A DNA stretch of 64,000 nucleotides from Desulfuribacillus alkaliarsenatis (GCF_001730225.1 NZ_MIJE01000036.1:60786-124785), one strand, 5' to 3'; counted from the first letter of the stretch, positions 35,918-45,656 are shown. Notes: a model not told the origin generated them from the letters alone. Program-made: numbers and translations.

Positions 35918-37237
35918 ATGGAAACAATAAAGGTTGGTTTATTAGGATTAGGTACTGTCGGTACAGGTGTTGCGAAGATGATTTTTGATAATCAAGAGGA
36001 ATTAAACAAAAAAACAGGCTATGCAATTGAAATTATTAAGGTAGCCGTTAAAAACATAAATAAAAAGAGGGACATAGAGCTTCCGCAAGCTGTATTCACT
36101 GACAACCCACAGGAAGTAGTAGAAAACCCTGATGTTCAAATAGTTGTTGAGGTTATGGGTGGGTTAGAAGATACGAAGGACCTAATAATAAAAGCTTTAC
36201 AAAACGGTAAGCATGTTGTGACAGCGAATAAGGATTTATTAGCTGTTTCAGGTCAGGAACTGTTTGAAGTAGCTGATGAACAAAAGAAAGATTTAATGTA
36301 TGAGGCTGCTGTCGCTGGTGCGATTCCAATTGTCCGTGCAGTTAAAGAGAGCCTGGCAGCGGATGAGATTACAGAGGTTATGGGAATCTTAAATGGTACA
36401 ACAAACTATATTTTAAGCAAGATGTCCCAGGAGGGGGCAGATTTTGCTGATGTATTAGCAGAAGCTCAAGAGCTTGGATATGCAGAGGCAGATCCGACTT
36501 CTGATGTGGAAGGCTACGATGCAGCAAGAAAAACAGCAATACTAGCTTCAATAGCCTTTAGTTCGCGAGTAACGTTTGACGATGTAAGTGTTAGTGGAAT
36601 TACAAAAATTTCTGCTAGAGATATTTCCTATGCGAAGGATTTAGGATATAGTATTAAATTGTTAGGGGTAGCTAAAAGAGAAGATAATGGTCAAATTGAA
36701 GTTCGTGTGCATCCGACATTTATTCCAAATGACCATCCTTTAGCAGCAGTTAATGGTGTATATAACGCTGTGTTTGTTAAAGGTAAAGCTTTAGGTGATG
36801 CGATGTTTTATGGACGCGGAGCAGGTGAGCTACCAACTGCAAGCGCTGTAATGGGCGATGTTGTTGAGGTAATACGTAACATCCGTAGTGGCTCTAATGG
36901 TCGTATTGGTTGCACATGTTATAATGAGAAGAACATTAAAGATGTCAACGATGTTGTATCTAAGAGCTATATTCGTCTGTTAGCTAAAGACGAGCCAGGG
37001 GTATTAGCAGGTATCACTCGTATCCTAGGAGAGCATCATGTAAGTGTTGAATCTATTATCCAACGTGGAGGCCAAAGCTCTGGATGTGATGAGTGCGAGC
37101 AAGGAGAAGCGGAAGTAGTTTTAGTAACCCATGCCGTTCGTCATCAGGACTTAAAAGCAGCTACTGATGAAATTAACAGCTTGGCTAAGGTAATACAAGT
37201 GTATAATATCGTAAGAGTAGAAGAGGGAGGCAACTAA
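35918..37237 (+). CDS. hom: Homoserine dehydrogenase with C-terminal ACT domain
   Basis: 439 residues. An NAD(P)-binding Rossmann domain (KVGLLGLGTVGTGVA), the catalytic domain (GKHVVTANKDLLA, EAAVAGAIPIVRA, GILNGTTNYILSKM) and a C-terminal ACT domain (about 355-430) for threonine feedback. The ACT domain has an unusual insert, GGQSSGCDECEQG, adding a CxxC, and GCTCYNE lies just before it. ATG 35918 fits AGAGGAG; an in-frame GTG at 35906 overlaps that site. Reduces aspartate semialdehyde to homoserine. Confidence 0.96.
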   Translation: METIKVGLLGLGTVGTGVAKMIFDNQEELNKKTGYAIEIIKVAVKNINKKRDIELPQAVFTDNPQEVVENPDVQIVVEVMGGLEDTKDLIIKALQNGKHVVTANKDLLAVSGQELFEVADEQKKDLMYEAAVAGAIPIVRAVKESLAADEITEVMGILNGTTNYILSKMSQEGADFADVLAEAQELGYAEADPTSDVEGYDAARKTAILASIAFSSRVTFDDVSVSGITKISARDISYAKDLGYSIKLLGVAKREDNGQIEVRVHPTFIPNDHPLAAVNGVYNAVFVKGKALGDAMFYGRGAGELPTASAVMGDVVEVIRNIRSGSNGRIGCTCYNEKNIKDVNDVVSKSYIRLLAKDEPGVLAGITRILGEHHVSVESIIQRGGQSSGCDECEQGEAEVVLVTHAVRHQDLKAATDEINSLAKVIQVYNIVRVEEGGN

Positions 37238-37240
37238 GCC

Positions 37241-38293
37241 GTGAAATGGGAAGGCATTATTAAAAAGTACAAAGAGTACTTACCAGTAAATGAGAACACA
37301 CCAGAAGTTACATTATATGAAGGTAACACTCCTTTAATATATGCAAAAAACTTGTCTGAAGAGCTAGGAATTGAATTGCATTTTAAATATGAAGGTTTAA
37401 ATCCGACAGGCTCTTTTAAAGATAGAGGTATGGTTATGGCAGTTGCTAAAGCGGCTGAGGAAGGTAGCAAAGTTATTATGTGCGCCTCTACGGGTAACAC
37501 ATCGGCAGCGGCAGCAGCATATGCGGCAAGAATGGGAATGCGTTGTGTTGTGCTAATTCCATCAGGGAATATAGCTTTAGGCAAGCTTGCGCAAGCAATT
37601 ATATACGGTGCAGAGGTTGTTGCCATCGAAGGTAACTTTGATAAGGCACTAGAGCTAGTTCGAGAAATAACAGAGGAGCAGCCAATTACCCTGGTCAACT
37701 CTGTTAATCCATACAGAATAGAAGGGCAAAAAACGGCTGCCTTTGAAGTCTGTGACCAATTAGGAGATGCTCCTGATTATTTAGTAATCCCTGTGGGCAA
37801 CGCAGGTAACATTACTGCTTACTGGAAAGGCTTTAAAGAGTATCACCAGATGCAAAAATCATCTAAGACACCTATAGTTTATGGCTTTGAGGCAGAAGGT
37901 GCTGCTGCTATCGTGAAAAATCAAATAATTGAACAACCTGAAACTATTGCTACCGCTATTCGTATCGGTAATCCAGCTAGCTGGGACGGAGCAGTAAATG
38001 CAGCTAAAGAATCTAATGGTAAAATTGATATGGTAACAGATGAGCAGATTATTGAAGCATATCAGCTAATGGCTAGAAGAGAGGGCGTATTCGCAGAGCC
38101 TGGATCAGCTGCATCATTAGCAGGTGTCCTGCAATCTGTGAAGGATGGATCTATTCCTAAAGGCGCTACCGTAGTAAGTGTGCTTACAGGGAATGGTCTT
38201 AAAGACCCTGACACTGCATTGAAGGTTACAAATTACCAGCCAGAGGTTATCAAAGCTGACAAACAGGCAGTGCTTGCGAAGATCTTAGGATAG
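37241..38293 (+). CDS. thrC: Threonine synthase
   Basis: 350 residues of fold-type II PLP enzymes. The PLP lysine is in GSFKDRGM and the phosphate loop in [27 protein letters not shown] is also conserved. It converts phosphohomoserine to threonine. GTG 37241, 3 bases after the hom stop, is preceded by GGGAGG inside hom, so the two genes are coupled. A short duplication lies across its stop. Confidence 0.96.
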   Translation: MKWEGIIKKYKEYLPVNENTPEVTLYEGNTPLIYAKNLSEELGIELHFKYEGLNPTGSFKDRGMVMAVAKAAEEGSKVIMCASTGNTSAAAAAYAARMGMRCVVLIPSGNIALGKLAQAIIYGAEVVAIEGNFDKALELVREITEEQPITLVNSVNPYRIEGQKTAAFEVCDQLGDAPDYLVIPVGNAGNITAYWKGFKEYHQMQKSSKTPIVYGFEAEGAAAIVKNQIIEQPETIATAIRIGNPASWDGAVNAAKESNGKIDMVTDEQIIEAYQLMARREGVFAEPGSAASLAGVLQSVKDGSIPKGATVVSVLTGNGLKDPDTALKVTNYQPEVIKADKQAVLAKILG

Positions 38294-38324
38294 ATATAGC
38301 CAAAAATCTTAGGATAGATATAGC
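38282..38324 (+). repeat. Tandem 24-base duplication across the thrC stop
   Basis: A 19-base direct repeat starting ATCTTAGGATAG occurs at 38282-38300 and 38306-38324. It repeats the last codons and stop of thrC, with a five-base spacer. It looks like a recent tandem duplication. Confidence 0.85.
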
Positions 38325-38368
38325 TATAAGCTTTAAGTAAAGGTTACATTTGACTTGGAGGAGAAATC

Positions 38369-39262
38369 ATGGTTAAGGTTAAAGTGCCAGCGACAACTGC
38401 CAATTTAGGCCCAGGCTTTGATACTATGGGAATGGCACTAAATATGTATAATACGGTTGAAATGGATTTCCATCACAGCTTAGATATAACCATTAGTGGC
38501 GTAGGTATGAATGATATTGATACTGATGAGACTAATATCGTCTATCAAGCAGCTAAAATGGTATTTGATAAAGCGGGTCAGGAGTGTAAAGGCTTAAGAA
38601 TGCACTTGCATAACGAAATTCCTGTTGCCCGTGGTTTGGGGAGTAGCGCTGCGGCAGTAGTAGGTGGTGTTGTAGCAGCCAATAATTTATTAGGCAGTCC
38701 TTTAAATGAGCAACAACTCGCTGAACTTGTAACAGAGATAGAAGGACATCCAGATAACGTTCTTCCGGCACTTATAGGTGGAATTGTAATTGCTGGTTGG
38801 GGCAAAGAACACTTACTATATCATAAAATAAAACCAGGCGCACAACTGCAGGCTATCGTAGCAATTCCCGAATTTTTCTTAGCTACAAAGAAAGCAAGGG
38901 AAGTTTTGCCTACGCAAGTATCATTTCAAGACGCTTTATTTAATGTTAATCGCGCTTCATTAGTAGTATCGTCCTTATTGACAGAGAATTATGAGCTATT
39001 ATCAGAGGTTATGGAGGATCGTTTGCATCAACCGTACCGTAGCGATTTAATTCCAGGTATGAACGCTTTAATAGAACGAACAAAACAAGTAGGAGCCATT
39101 GGGGTCGTGTTAAGTGGAGCAGGACCTACTATGCTAGCTTTAACAATTGATAATTCAGATGCTGTGGCAGCTACTATGCAACAGGTTTTCACTGAATATG
39201 GAATTCGATGCACCGTAAGACGACTTGTTCCTATCATGACTGGAGCAGAAGTTGTTCTATAA
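38369..39262 (+). CDS. thrB: Homoserine kinase
   Basis: 297 residues of the GHMP kinase family: VPATTANLGPGFDTMGMAL at the start, ATP loop PVARGLGSSAAAVVGG (about 87) and a late GVVLSGAGPTMLA. It phosphorylates homoserine for threonine synthase. TTGGAGGAG precedes ATG 38369. It closes pheB-hom-thrC-thrB. Confidence 0.96.
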   Translation: MVKVKVPATTANLGPGFDTMGMALNMYNTVEMDFHHSLDITISGVGMNDIDTDETNIVYQAAKMVFDKAGQECKGLRMHLHNEIPVARGLGSSAAAVVGGVVAANNLLGSPLNEQQLAELVTEIEGHPDNVLPALIGGIVIAGWGKEHLLYHKIKPGAQLQAIVAIPEFFLATKKAREVLPTQVSFQDALFNVNRASLVVSSLLTENYELLSEVMEDRLHQPYRSDLIPGMNALIERTKQVGAIGVVLSGAGPTMLALTIDNSDAVAATMQQVFTEYGIRCTVRRLVPIMTGAEVVL

Positions 39263-39298
39263 TAGTAGTTTTTTTCGCCAGTAATTAGGTTCTGATGA

Positions 39299-39327
39299 TT
39301 GACTTTTTTAGTAAATATAAGTAAACT
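39299..39327 (+). promoter_or_regulatory. Possible promoter of the proline operon
   Basis: TTGACT at 39299-39304 and TAAACT at 39322-39327 have 17-base spacing. It lies upstream of the hairpin at 39350-39389, which would then be part of the proB leader. Confidence 0.4.
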
Positions 39328-39349
39328 GTTGCAAATATCTATAAGATTT

Positions 39350-39389
39350 GTTTTTCATCTTGAAAAAATATCAGGATGAAAAACTTTTT
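39350..39389 (+). terminator. Terminator or attenuator between thrB and proB
   Basis: GTTTTTCATC (39350-39359) pairs perfectly with GATGAAAAAC (39375-39384), followed by a T-run. It may simply end the threonine operon. With the promoter-like sequence at 39299 it could instead attenuate proB. Confidence 0.7.
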
Positions 39390-39417
39390 CTTTATACACA
39401 TATCCGGAGTTGATTCA

Positions 39418-40494
39418 ATGAAGAATAGAGTCGTTGTAAAAGTAGGAAGCAGTAGTATTACTATAGATGGAACTATTAATCATGAACAATTAGAAAAACT
39501 CACTACACAAATAGCCTATTTAACACGTAAGGGTTTTGAAGTCGTACTTGTTTCTTCAGGTGCTGTTGCAGCAGGATTAGGACGACTACATTGGGAGCGT
39601 GAGACTTTAACACTGCCACAAAAGCAAGCAGCAGCTGCTGTAGGGCAAGGTCTACTTATGCACCGGTACGAGCAACTTTTTCAGTGTGAAGGCTTGCATG
39701 TAGCACAGATATTGTTAACAAGTGAAGATGTATCTGATCGTAAAAGATACATTAATGCAAAAAACACATTTCAAACATTATTACAGAACGGCATAATACC
39801 AATAGTTAATGAAAACGATACCGTAGCTGTCGATGAAATCAAATTTGGCGATAATGACCGCTTAGCGGCGTTAGTTACAGCAGTTGTAGAAGCAGATGCG
39901 TTACTTCTATTAACAGATATAGACGGTTTATATACAGATAATCCTAAGGAAAATCCTGACGCCAAAAAGATTGATATTATTGAAGCAATCGATGAAAGCG
40001 TTCAGAAAATGGCCAAAGGTGCAGGCTCTAAGGCAGGTACTGGAGGGATGGCAACTAAAATTGAAGCTGCTCGGATAGCTACCCTAAGTGGAGCAACAGT
40101 AACTATCGCAAACGGTAGCCTACCTTGGGTGTTAAAGCGCTTATTTATAGAAAAAGAACTTATAGGTACGAAATTTTTACCTGCTAAAGAAACAATGAAA
40201 CATAAAAAACAATGGCTAGCTTTTGCAAGTAAAGCACAAGGTAAAATATATATAGATAGTGGGGCAACGCAGGCAATACATCAGAATAATAAGAGCTTAC
40301 TACTTGCTGGTTTAAGAAATATCTCAGGAGATTTCTGTGCAGGCTCTGTTATAGAAATCTGTACGGAGGAAGGACTAGTAATTGGAAAAGGAATTTCTGG
40401 TCTATCAAGTGGGGAACTGAGAATGTTACTTAAAGAAGAGACCCTACCTAAAGGCGTTATCGTTGTACATAAAAACGATTTATTCATAGTGTAA
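39418..40494 (+). CDS. proB: Glutamate 5-kinase
   Basis: 358 residues: amino-acid kinase domain (KVGSSSIT, VLVSSGAVAAG, NENDTVAVDEIKFGDND, GTGGMATKIEAA) and a C-terminal PUA domain (about 268-355). First step of proline synthesis; feedback inhibition by proline is usual. ATG 39418 fits CCGGAG; an in-frame ATG at 39376 lies inside the terminator hairpin. It starts proB-proA-proC-pheA. Confidence 0.96.
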   Translation: MKNRVVVKVGSSSITIDGTINHEQLEKLTTQIAYLTRKGFEVVLVSSGAVAAGLGRLHWERETLTLPQKQAAAAVGQGLLMHRYEQLFQCEGLHVAQILLTSEDVSDRKRYINAKNTFQTLLQNGIIPIVNENDTVAVDEIKFGDNDRLAALVTAVVEADALLLLTDIDGLYTDNPKENPDAKKIDIIEAIDESVQKMAKGAGSKAGTGGMATKIEAARIATLSGATVTIANGSLPWVLKRLFIEKELIGTKFLPAKETMKHKKQWLAFASKAQGKIYIDSGATQAIHQNNKSLLLAGLRNISGDFCAGSVIEICTEEGLVIGKGISGLSSGELRMLLKEETLPKGVIVVHKNDLFIV

Positions 40495-40518
40495 CTTATA
40501 ATATTAGGAGGAGATTCT

Positions 40519-41766
40519 ATGTCAGAACTATTACTGAAGGCGAAGACGGCAAAAACGGCAAGTAGAAAACTAGCAGTAGTTAGCACTGAAGACAAAAATC
40601 AAGGACTATTAGCCATAGCAGAAGCACTTGAGAAAAATATTGACAAGATAGTACAAGAAAACAAAAAAGACATTGATGCAGCTGTTGCCAATGGCACATC
40701 ACAAGCTATTATTGATAGACTTGTCTTAAATGAAGCGCGGATTCTTGATATGGTAACAGGCTTAAAGCAAATTGTAGAACTTAAAGATCCAATTGGTGAG
40801 GTGTTATTTGAGAACAAAATTGAATCTGACTTAGTTTTACAAAAGGTTCGAGTGCCTTTTGGCTTAATAGGGATGATTTATGAAGCCCGTCCGAACGTAA
40901 CAATTGATGCAGTAGGACTTGCGCTTAAGACAGGAAATGCAGTTTTATTACGTGGAGGCTCTAATGCATTTCACAGTAATCTATGCCTTGTAGCTATCGT
41001 TAAGGAAGCCTTACAAGAAACAGCTATTTCTCCTGATACCATTCAGTATATTGAGGGTACAGATCGTAAGCTTGTAGAAGAGATGCTAACGTTAAATGAA
41101 TACCTAGATCTAGTTATTCCTAGGGGTGGCGCTGGATTAATCCAAATGGTTGTACAAAAGGCAACAGTGCCAGTTATTGAGACTGGTGTTGGAAACTGTC
41201 ACTTATACATTGAAAAAGAAGCTAATATAGATATGGCAATTGAGATTGCAATTAATGCAAAGACACAAAGACCTGGAGTATGTAATGCTATTGAAACGAT
41301 TCTTGTCGACCAAGCTTGGGCTGACAGAAGCCTAGTAAAGCTTATAGATGCACTTGTGGAGAAACAGGTTAAAATATTAGGCTGTCCAACTAGTCAAAAG
41401 CTCGATGCTAGAATTTCGGCGGCATCAGATGAAGACTACTACACAGAGTTTTTAGATTATATAGTAACATTAAAGGTTGTTCAATCAGTTGATGAAGCAA
41501 TTGAGCATATTGAGACGTATGGAAGTAGGCATTCCGAAGCCATTATTACTGACAATGACAATGTAGCGGCGAAGTTTTTAAACCACGTAGATGCGGCAGC
41601 AGTTTATCACAATGCATCAACTCGTTTTACAGACGGATTCCAATACGGCTTTGGCGCCGAAATTGGTATTAGCACACAAAAACTTCATGCAAGAGGTCCA
41701 ATGGGCTTACCTGAAATGACAAGCTATAAATACCGAGTATATGGAAAAGGACAAATTAGAAAGTAG
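40519..41766 (+). CDS. proA: Glutamate-5-semialdehyde dehydrogenase
   Basis: 415 residues of the aldehyde dehydrogenase superfamily. The catalytic cysteine is in RPGVCNAIETI, and IYEARPNVTIDA and LRGGSNA are family marks. It reduces glutamyl phosphate, second step of proline synthesis. AGGAGGAG lies before ATG 40519. Confidence 0.97.
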   Translation: MSELLLKAKTAKTASRKLAVVSTEDKNQGLLAIAEALEKNIDKIVQENKKDIDAAVANGTSQAIIDRLVLNEARILDMVTGLKQIVELKDPIGEVLFENKIESDLVLQKVRVPFGLIGMIYEARPNVTIDAVGLALKTGNAVLLRGGSNAFHSNLCLVAIVKEALQETAISPDTIQYIEGTDRKLVEEMLTLNEYLDLVIPRGGAGLIQMVVQKATVPVIETGVGNCHLYIEKEANIDMAIEIAINAKTQRPGVCNAIETILVDQAWADRSLVKLIDALVEKQVKILGCPTSQKLDARISAASDEDYYTEFLDYIVTLKVVQSVDEAIEHIETYGSRHSEAIITDNDNVAAKFLNHVDAAAVYHNASTRFTDGFQYGFGAEIGISTQKLHARGPMGLPEMTSYKYRVYGKGQIRK

Positions 41767-41776
41767 GTGACAGCTA

Positions 41777-42637
41777 ATGCCACATAGAATTGAAAAAATA
41801 GAAGACTCCATATTTTTTGTTGGAGCTGGAGCAATGGCTGAAGCAATTATAAAAGGTTTAGTTTACTCAAGGATCATTCCTTCTAAGCACATATACGTTA
41901 CAAATAAGAATAGCAGGCATAGATTGCTAGAGCTTAAGGACGATTATGAGATAAAAATCCCAGATTCATTAGAAGATGGATGTAAGAAATCCCGCTATAT
42001 CCTTTTAGCAGTTAAGCCGTGGACAGTAAAGGCTGCCTGTGAAAATTTAAAGCCCTTCCTTACTAAGGAACATGTAATTATATCTATTGCTGCAGGAGTT
42101 ACGACTACAGTCATAGAGCAAATATTAGGGTCTAGCAATGAAGTTATTCGAACGATGCCAAACACATCAAGTGCAATATGCGAATCGGCCACGGGTATCT
42201 GTGGTGGAAAATACGCAAAGAACGAAACAATATTAACTGTAAAGCGCATATTTGAAACAGTTGGCGAAGCAGTTGTTGTTAAGGAGTCACAAATAGATGC
42301 AGTAACAGCTTTATGTGGTAGCGGACCAGCCTATATCTACTATTTAATTGAAGGTTTAGAGAAGGCAGGAATTAACCAAGGTCTAAATGAAGAAGATGTT
42401 CGCAAGTTAGTCGTTCAGACCGTTTATGGTGCTGCTAAAATGCTCGTAGAATTGCACGCTGAACCAGCAATTTTGCGTAAACAAGTAACAACTCCAAATG
42501 GAACTACCGAAGCTGGCTTAAAAACATTAGAGAAATATGACCTGCATGAAATAATAGAGAAAACTATTGAGAGTGCACGGGAGCGTGCAAAGGAAATTGG
42601 AAAGGAAACTGAGAAAGAGATATGGAATACAAAATAG
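41777..42637 (+). CDS. proC: Pyrroline-5-carboxylate reductase
   Basis: 286 residues. NAD(P)-binding IFFVGAGAMAEAIIKG, AVKPWTVKAAC, IRTMPNTSSAI, and the C-terminal dimer domain with ALCGSGPAYIYYLIEGL and TPNGTTEAGLKTLE. Final step of proline synthesis. ATG 41777 follows AGGTGAC, 10 bases after proA, and its end overlaps pheA by 16 bases. Confidence 0.96.
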   Translation: MPHRIEKIEDSIFFVGAGAMAEAIIKGLVYSRIIPSKHIYVTNKNSRHRLLELKDDYEIKIPDSLEDGCKKSRYILLAVKPWTVKAACENLKPFLTKEHVIISIAAGVTTTVIEQILGSSNEVIRTMPNTSSAICESATGICGGKYAKNETILTVKRIFETVGEAVVVKESQIDAVTALCGSGPAYIYYLIEGLEKAGINQGLNEEDVRKLVVQTVYGAAKMLVELHAEPAILRKQVTTPNGTTEAGLKTLEKYDLHEIIEKTIESARERAKEIGKETEKEIWNTK

Positions 42638-43497
42638 GTTACCTAGGACCGAAGGGAACATTTACACAGCAAGCAGCAGAACAGCTAATGCCAGATAATC
42701 ATCAAATGATTCCATATCCAAGCATAGCTGATGTGTTAATTGCAGCCGATGAGGGTGAAGTTGATGCAGCAGTAGTACCGATAGAGAATTCTATTGAAGG
42801 CTCAGTTAATTTAACTGTAGACTTCTTAGCGCATCAAGTAGAGTTATATATTGTAAAGGAAGTCGTCGTGCCAGTATCTCACTCCCTACTTGTAAATAAA
42901 GGCGTTGCTTTACACGATGTTGAAGTTGTTGCGTCGCACCCACAGGCTATCGCACAATGTAGACAGTTTTTGCGTGAATTCGTGCCTAGCGCTATAACAG
43001 AGACTGTGCACAGCACTGCTAAGGCAGCAGAGATGATTCATGAGTCAAAAAGCACGAAAATGGCAGCAATCGGAACTGTTTTGGCAGCAGAAATTTATGA
43101 CTTAAATATACTAGCAGCAAACATTCAAGACCGGACTAATAATAATACCCGTTTTGTTTTAGTTACTAAAAAGAGAGATGAGCTTGTCGAATACGTTTCT
43201 ACACCTCATGAGCCTTGGAAAACATCAATATTAGTTACCTTAGGGAAGGACTATCCAGGTGCTTTATATGAAGTGCTACGGTCTTTTGCAGAGGAAGAAA
43301 TTGATTTAACTAAAATCGAGTCCCGTCCAACAAAGAAACAACTAGGCTCATATCACTTTTTTATTGATTTACAAGGGCATATTGATGACCCTAGTGTTCA
43401 GAGAGCATTGGCGCACGTTAAGAAAACAGGCTCAACATTACAATACCTGGGAAGCTATCAATTATTAACCTTTGTCCCAGCGAAAAAAAGTAGCTAA
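42622..43497 (+). CDS. pheA: Prephenate dehydratase
   Basis: 291 residues of the monofunctional type: catalytic domain (YLGPKGTFTQQAAE, VPIENSIEGSVN, and the TRF motif in NNNTRFVLV) and a C-terminal ACT domain (about 205-280, ESRPTKKQLGSYHFF), which binds phenylalanine. It overlaps proC, an uncommon grouping of proline and phenylalanine steps. Confidence 0.96.
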   Translation: MEYKIGYLGPKGTFTQQAAEQLMPDNHQMIPYPSIADVLIAADEGEVDAAVVPIENSIEGSVNLTVDFLAHQVELYIVKEVVVPVSHSLLVNKGVALHDVEVVASHPQAIAQCRQFLREFVPSAITETVHSTAKAAEMIHESKSTKMAAIGTVLAAEIYDLNILAANIQDRTNNNTRFVLVTKKRDELVEYVSTPHEPWKTSILVTLGKDYPGALYEVLRSFAEEEIDLTKIESRPTKKQLGSYHFFIDLQGHIDDPSVQRALAHVKKTGSTLQYLGSYQLLTFVPAKKSS

Positions 43498-43519
43498 TAA
43501 AATATAGGAGATTTTCATT

Positions 43520-43755
43520 ATGGTCGAAAAACTAGATTTAATTCTTAGTGAACTCCAAAAGCTAAATTCACGTGTTACTTATATCGAAGCGAATATGGCT
43601 ACTAAAAAAGATATCGAGGATATACCTTTTATTAGACAAGCTGTATTAGAAACTAGTGAGATGTTAAGCAAATTCTTGACGACCATAAGTCTATCAATGA
43701 AATTATAGGTGAACACGAAGTATCTATCCACACATTACGAAGAAAACCTGTTTAA
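43520..43755 (+). pseudogene. Frameshifted small coiled-coil protein
   Basis: From ATG 43520 (behind TAGGAG) the frame encodes VEKLDLILSELQKLNSRV, a coiled coil, and continues to about 43670. There the homologous-looking frame switches: the other frame reads QILDDHKSINEIIGEHEVS and ends at TAA 43753-43755, while the first runs to a stop at 43706-43708. One base appears to be missing near 43668-43672. The whole would be about 78 residues, of unknown function. Confidence 0.65.
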
Positions 43756-43784
43756 ATATATGATGATACTATGATTAACAGTAA

Positions 43785-43818
43785 AGAAACGACACTACAA
43801 GGGTGTCGTTTTCTTTAT
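43785..43818 (+). terminator. Terminator after pheA and the broken small gene
   Basis: AAACGACAC (43787-43795) pairs with GTGTCGTTT (43803-43811) and a T-rich run follows. It ends the proline-phenylalanine operon. Confidence 0.8.
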
Positions 43819-44310
43819 AGCTAGTGCCCGCGAGCACGTTATTCGACCTTGAAACGCCTTGAAAATGATGAAAGAAGATTGCAAAAAACCAATGACGGGT
43901 TACTAATAAATGGTAAAAGAATAATATAAATATTCACCTGAATACATTATAGAAGCTGCTTTTGAACAATTACAAAATGAACGAGTTTATTTATCATATT
44001 CAGAGCAGCATCAGAAAAGTATATTTGAAGTCTTTTCTACATTTTGAGGTCAATATATGCATCAAAATGGCAAAAATGTATTTCTGCAGTGGACAAATTC
44101 AGCATTTTTACAAACCAAAATAAACATAAAACAATAAAAACACATAAACCCTCTGTAGAGCGAGTTGCCAATTTAGAGAGTGCTTCAGTGGACATATTAG
44201 CTTGTTGGATGATGCTGTGTATATTGTCAAGGATTGTACTATTATACGCTTAGATAATCCTAGCACTGGTTACGGCCAACAGACAATCTTCTGGCAAGCC
44301 GATTAGGATG
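43819..44310 (+). pseudogene. Decayed coding fragments, unidentified
   Basis: Several coding-like pieces lie in different frames: 43831-43929 (TLKRLENDERRLQKTNDG), a piece near 43938-44047 (SPEYIIEAAFEQLQNERVY), then SVERVANLESASVD (about 44146-44190), which continues in another frame as LLDDAVYIVKDCTIIRLDN to a TAG at 44304-44306. I see no intact gene and do not recognise the family. Likely remains of a mobile or accessory gene. Confidence 0.5.
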
Positions 44311-44344
44311 GAAGTTAGGTGTTCGAGTAAAATCTGATAACTCT

Positions 44345-44372
44345 AGGCTGTCATTATGGCAGCCTTTTTTGT
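44345..44372 (+). terminator. Terminator after the decayed fragments
   Basis: AGGCTGTC (44345-44352) pairs with GGCAGCCT (44358-44365; one G-U), followed by a T-run. It insulates the next gene. Confidence 0.75.
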
Positions 44373-44450
44373 TTTTCTAGCAGGAAATTTCCATTTGTTG
44401 TAGAAAATTTAAGAAGATAAACGCGTGAAGTTTGATGAGGGGGAAGGGTT

Positions 44451-45599
44451 TTGAAATATGATAAAACAGTATATTTTGATACGTTTAACGTTCAAAGAAC
44501 AACAGCTGCTGATGCCATCACTATCGATTTAGTAAAATTGTATGAAGCAATTATTTTTTACGATAGAATTATAATCTCTTTAGAACCTGGATTAGGTGCT
44601 TTAGATAAATTGCTAAGGTTATTAAATTATGAAAATTTATTGCGTTTGCTTAAAAATAATATAATAGTTTTTTCTTTAGAAAATGTGACGTATAAACTGT
44701 CTAATAAAAAAAATGCTGATTTTATAATTGGAAAACCAGATATTCTACCATATGAATTTGATATTGATGAAGTATTAGAAAATATATTCCAGAGTAATGG
44801 CTTGAAACGAAGGCAAAAAAGAGAGTTAAGAAGTATCTTACATCAAAACATGCAAACTATAAATTTTAATAAAATAGATAAATCTACATTAAGTAGCAAT
44901 ATAATTAAAGAGATTAACGATAAACAAATAATTGCTGAAAGCATTAAGCTTATGAATGATTTTATGTATGATTTATATATCAAGGAATTACTAGAAAATG
45001 CAATTTATAAAGTTGTTTTTAATAGTGGAAATAATTTACATATGAAATTTAATGATGATATAAGTATCGAAAGAAAAAATGAGTTGTTCTCTTTGGTAGG
45101 AGCAAGGATTTTTTCAATTTTAAGAGGCAATGTAGTTACCTTCAATTCTTTAGAATGTAACGCTACAAGTATTTGGGGTAACCCATCAACTGAAGCGGTT
45201 ATTCAAGGAAAATTAAAAAGCATCTATTACAAAAGTGGTAAGACAGCATCAGCAGCTAATTTTTTAATTAATCTTGATGGGATTCCAAATATTAAAGCAT
45301 TAATCGAAAATAAACAAATTGATATTAAAAAAGTAATGAAAATAAGAGGAAGAGCAAAAAACTTAAGAGAATTATTATTTAATTTAGGCGATTCTGATGA
45401 GAACGAGATTAGGAAAGCATATTTAGATGCATTGCAAAGCAAAGGAAGTTTTATTGAGAAATCAATACGTTTTGCAATACCGACAGCATTAGGAGCAACC
45501 GATCCTATTATCGGAGCAGGAGCATCTTTTTTAGATAATTTTTTAATTGACAAATTTAAAGGAAATATAAGAGTTTCTGACATATTTGATATTAAATAA
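44451..45599 (+). CDS. Uncharacterised 382-residue accessory protein
   Basis: I do not recognise it. The start is TTG 44451 behind GGGGGAAGG. The protein is rich in Ile, Asn and Lys, from an AT-rich gene unlike its neighbours, which suggests transfer. The N-terminal half is mainly helical and charged. A late block (IRGRAKNLRELLFNLGDSD, about 305) precedes a Gly/Ala-rich hydrophobic segment (IPTALGATDPIIGAGASFL, about 345-365) that might be a membrane or packing helix. No signal peptide or catalytic motif is evident. It is monocistronic, with terminators on both sides. Confidence 0.6.
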   Translation: MKYDKTVYFDTFNVQRTTAADAITIDLVKLYEAIIFYDRIIISLEPGLGALDKLLRLLNYENLLRLLKNNIIVFSLENVTYKLSNKKNADFIIGKPDILPYEFDIDEVLENIFQSNGLKRRQKRELRSILHQNMQTINFNKIDKSTLSSNIIKEINDKQIIAESIKLMNDFMYDLYIKELLENAIYKVVFNSGNNLHMKFNDDISIERKNELFSLVGARIFSILRGNVVTFNSLECNATSIWGNPSTEAVIQGKLKSIYYKSGKTASAANFLINLDGIPNIKALIENKQIDIKKVMKIRGRAKNLRELLFNLGDSDENEIRKAYLDALQSKGSFIEKSIRFAIPTALGATDPIIGAGASFLDNFLIDKFKGNIRVSDIFDIK

Positions 45600-45620
45600 G
45601 TCCCGCCAGACATCTGGAGG

Positions 45621-45656
45621 ACACTGATTAGCTTAACGGCTAGTTGGTGTTTTTTG
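45621..45656 (+). terminator. Terminator after the 382-residue protein gene
   Basis: A 12-bp stem with G-U pairs (45621-45632 with 45639-45650) is followed by a T-run. Confidence 0.7.

Noticed and set aside
44044..44253. 69-codon frame in the decayed region
   Set aside because: It runs through a frame change in the coding-like segment; only its part near 44146-44190 looks like real protein, so it is listed as part of a pseudogene.
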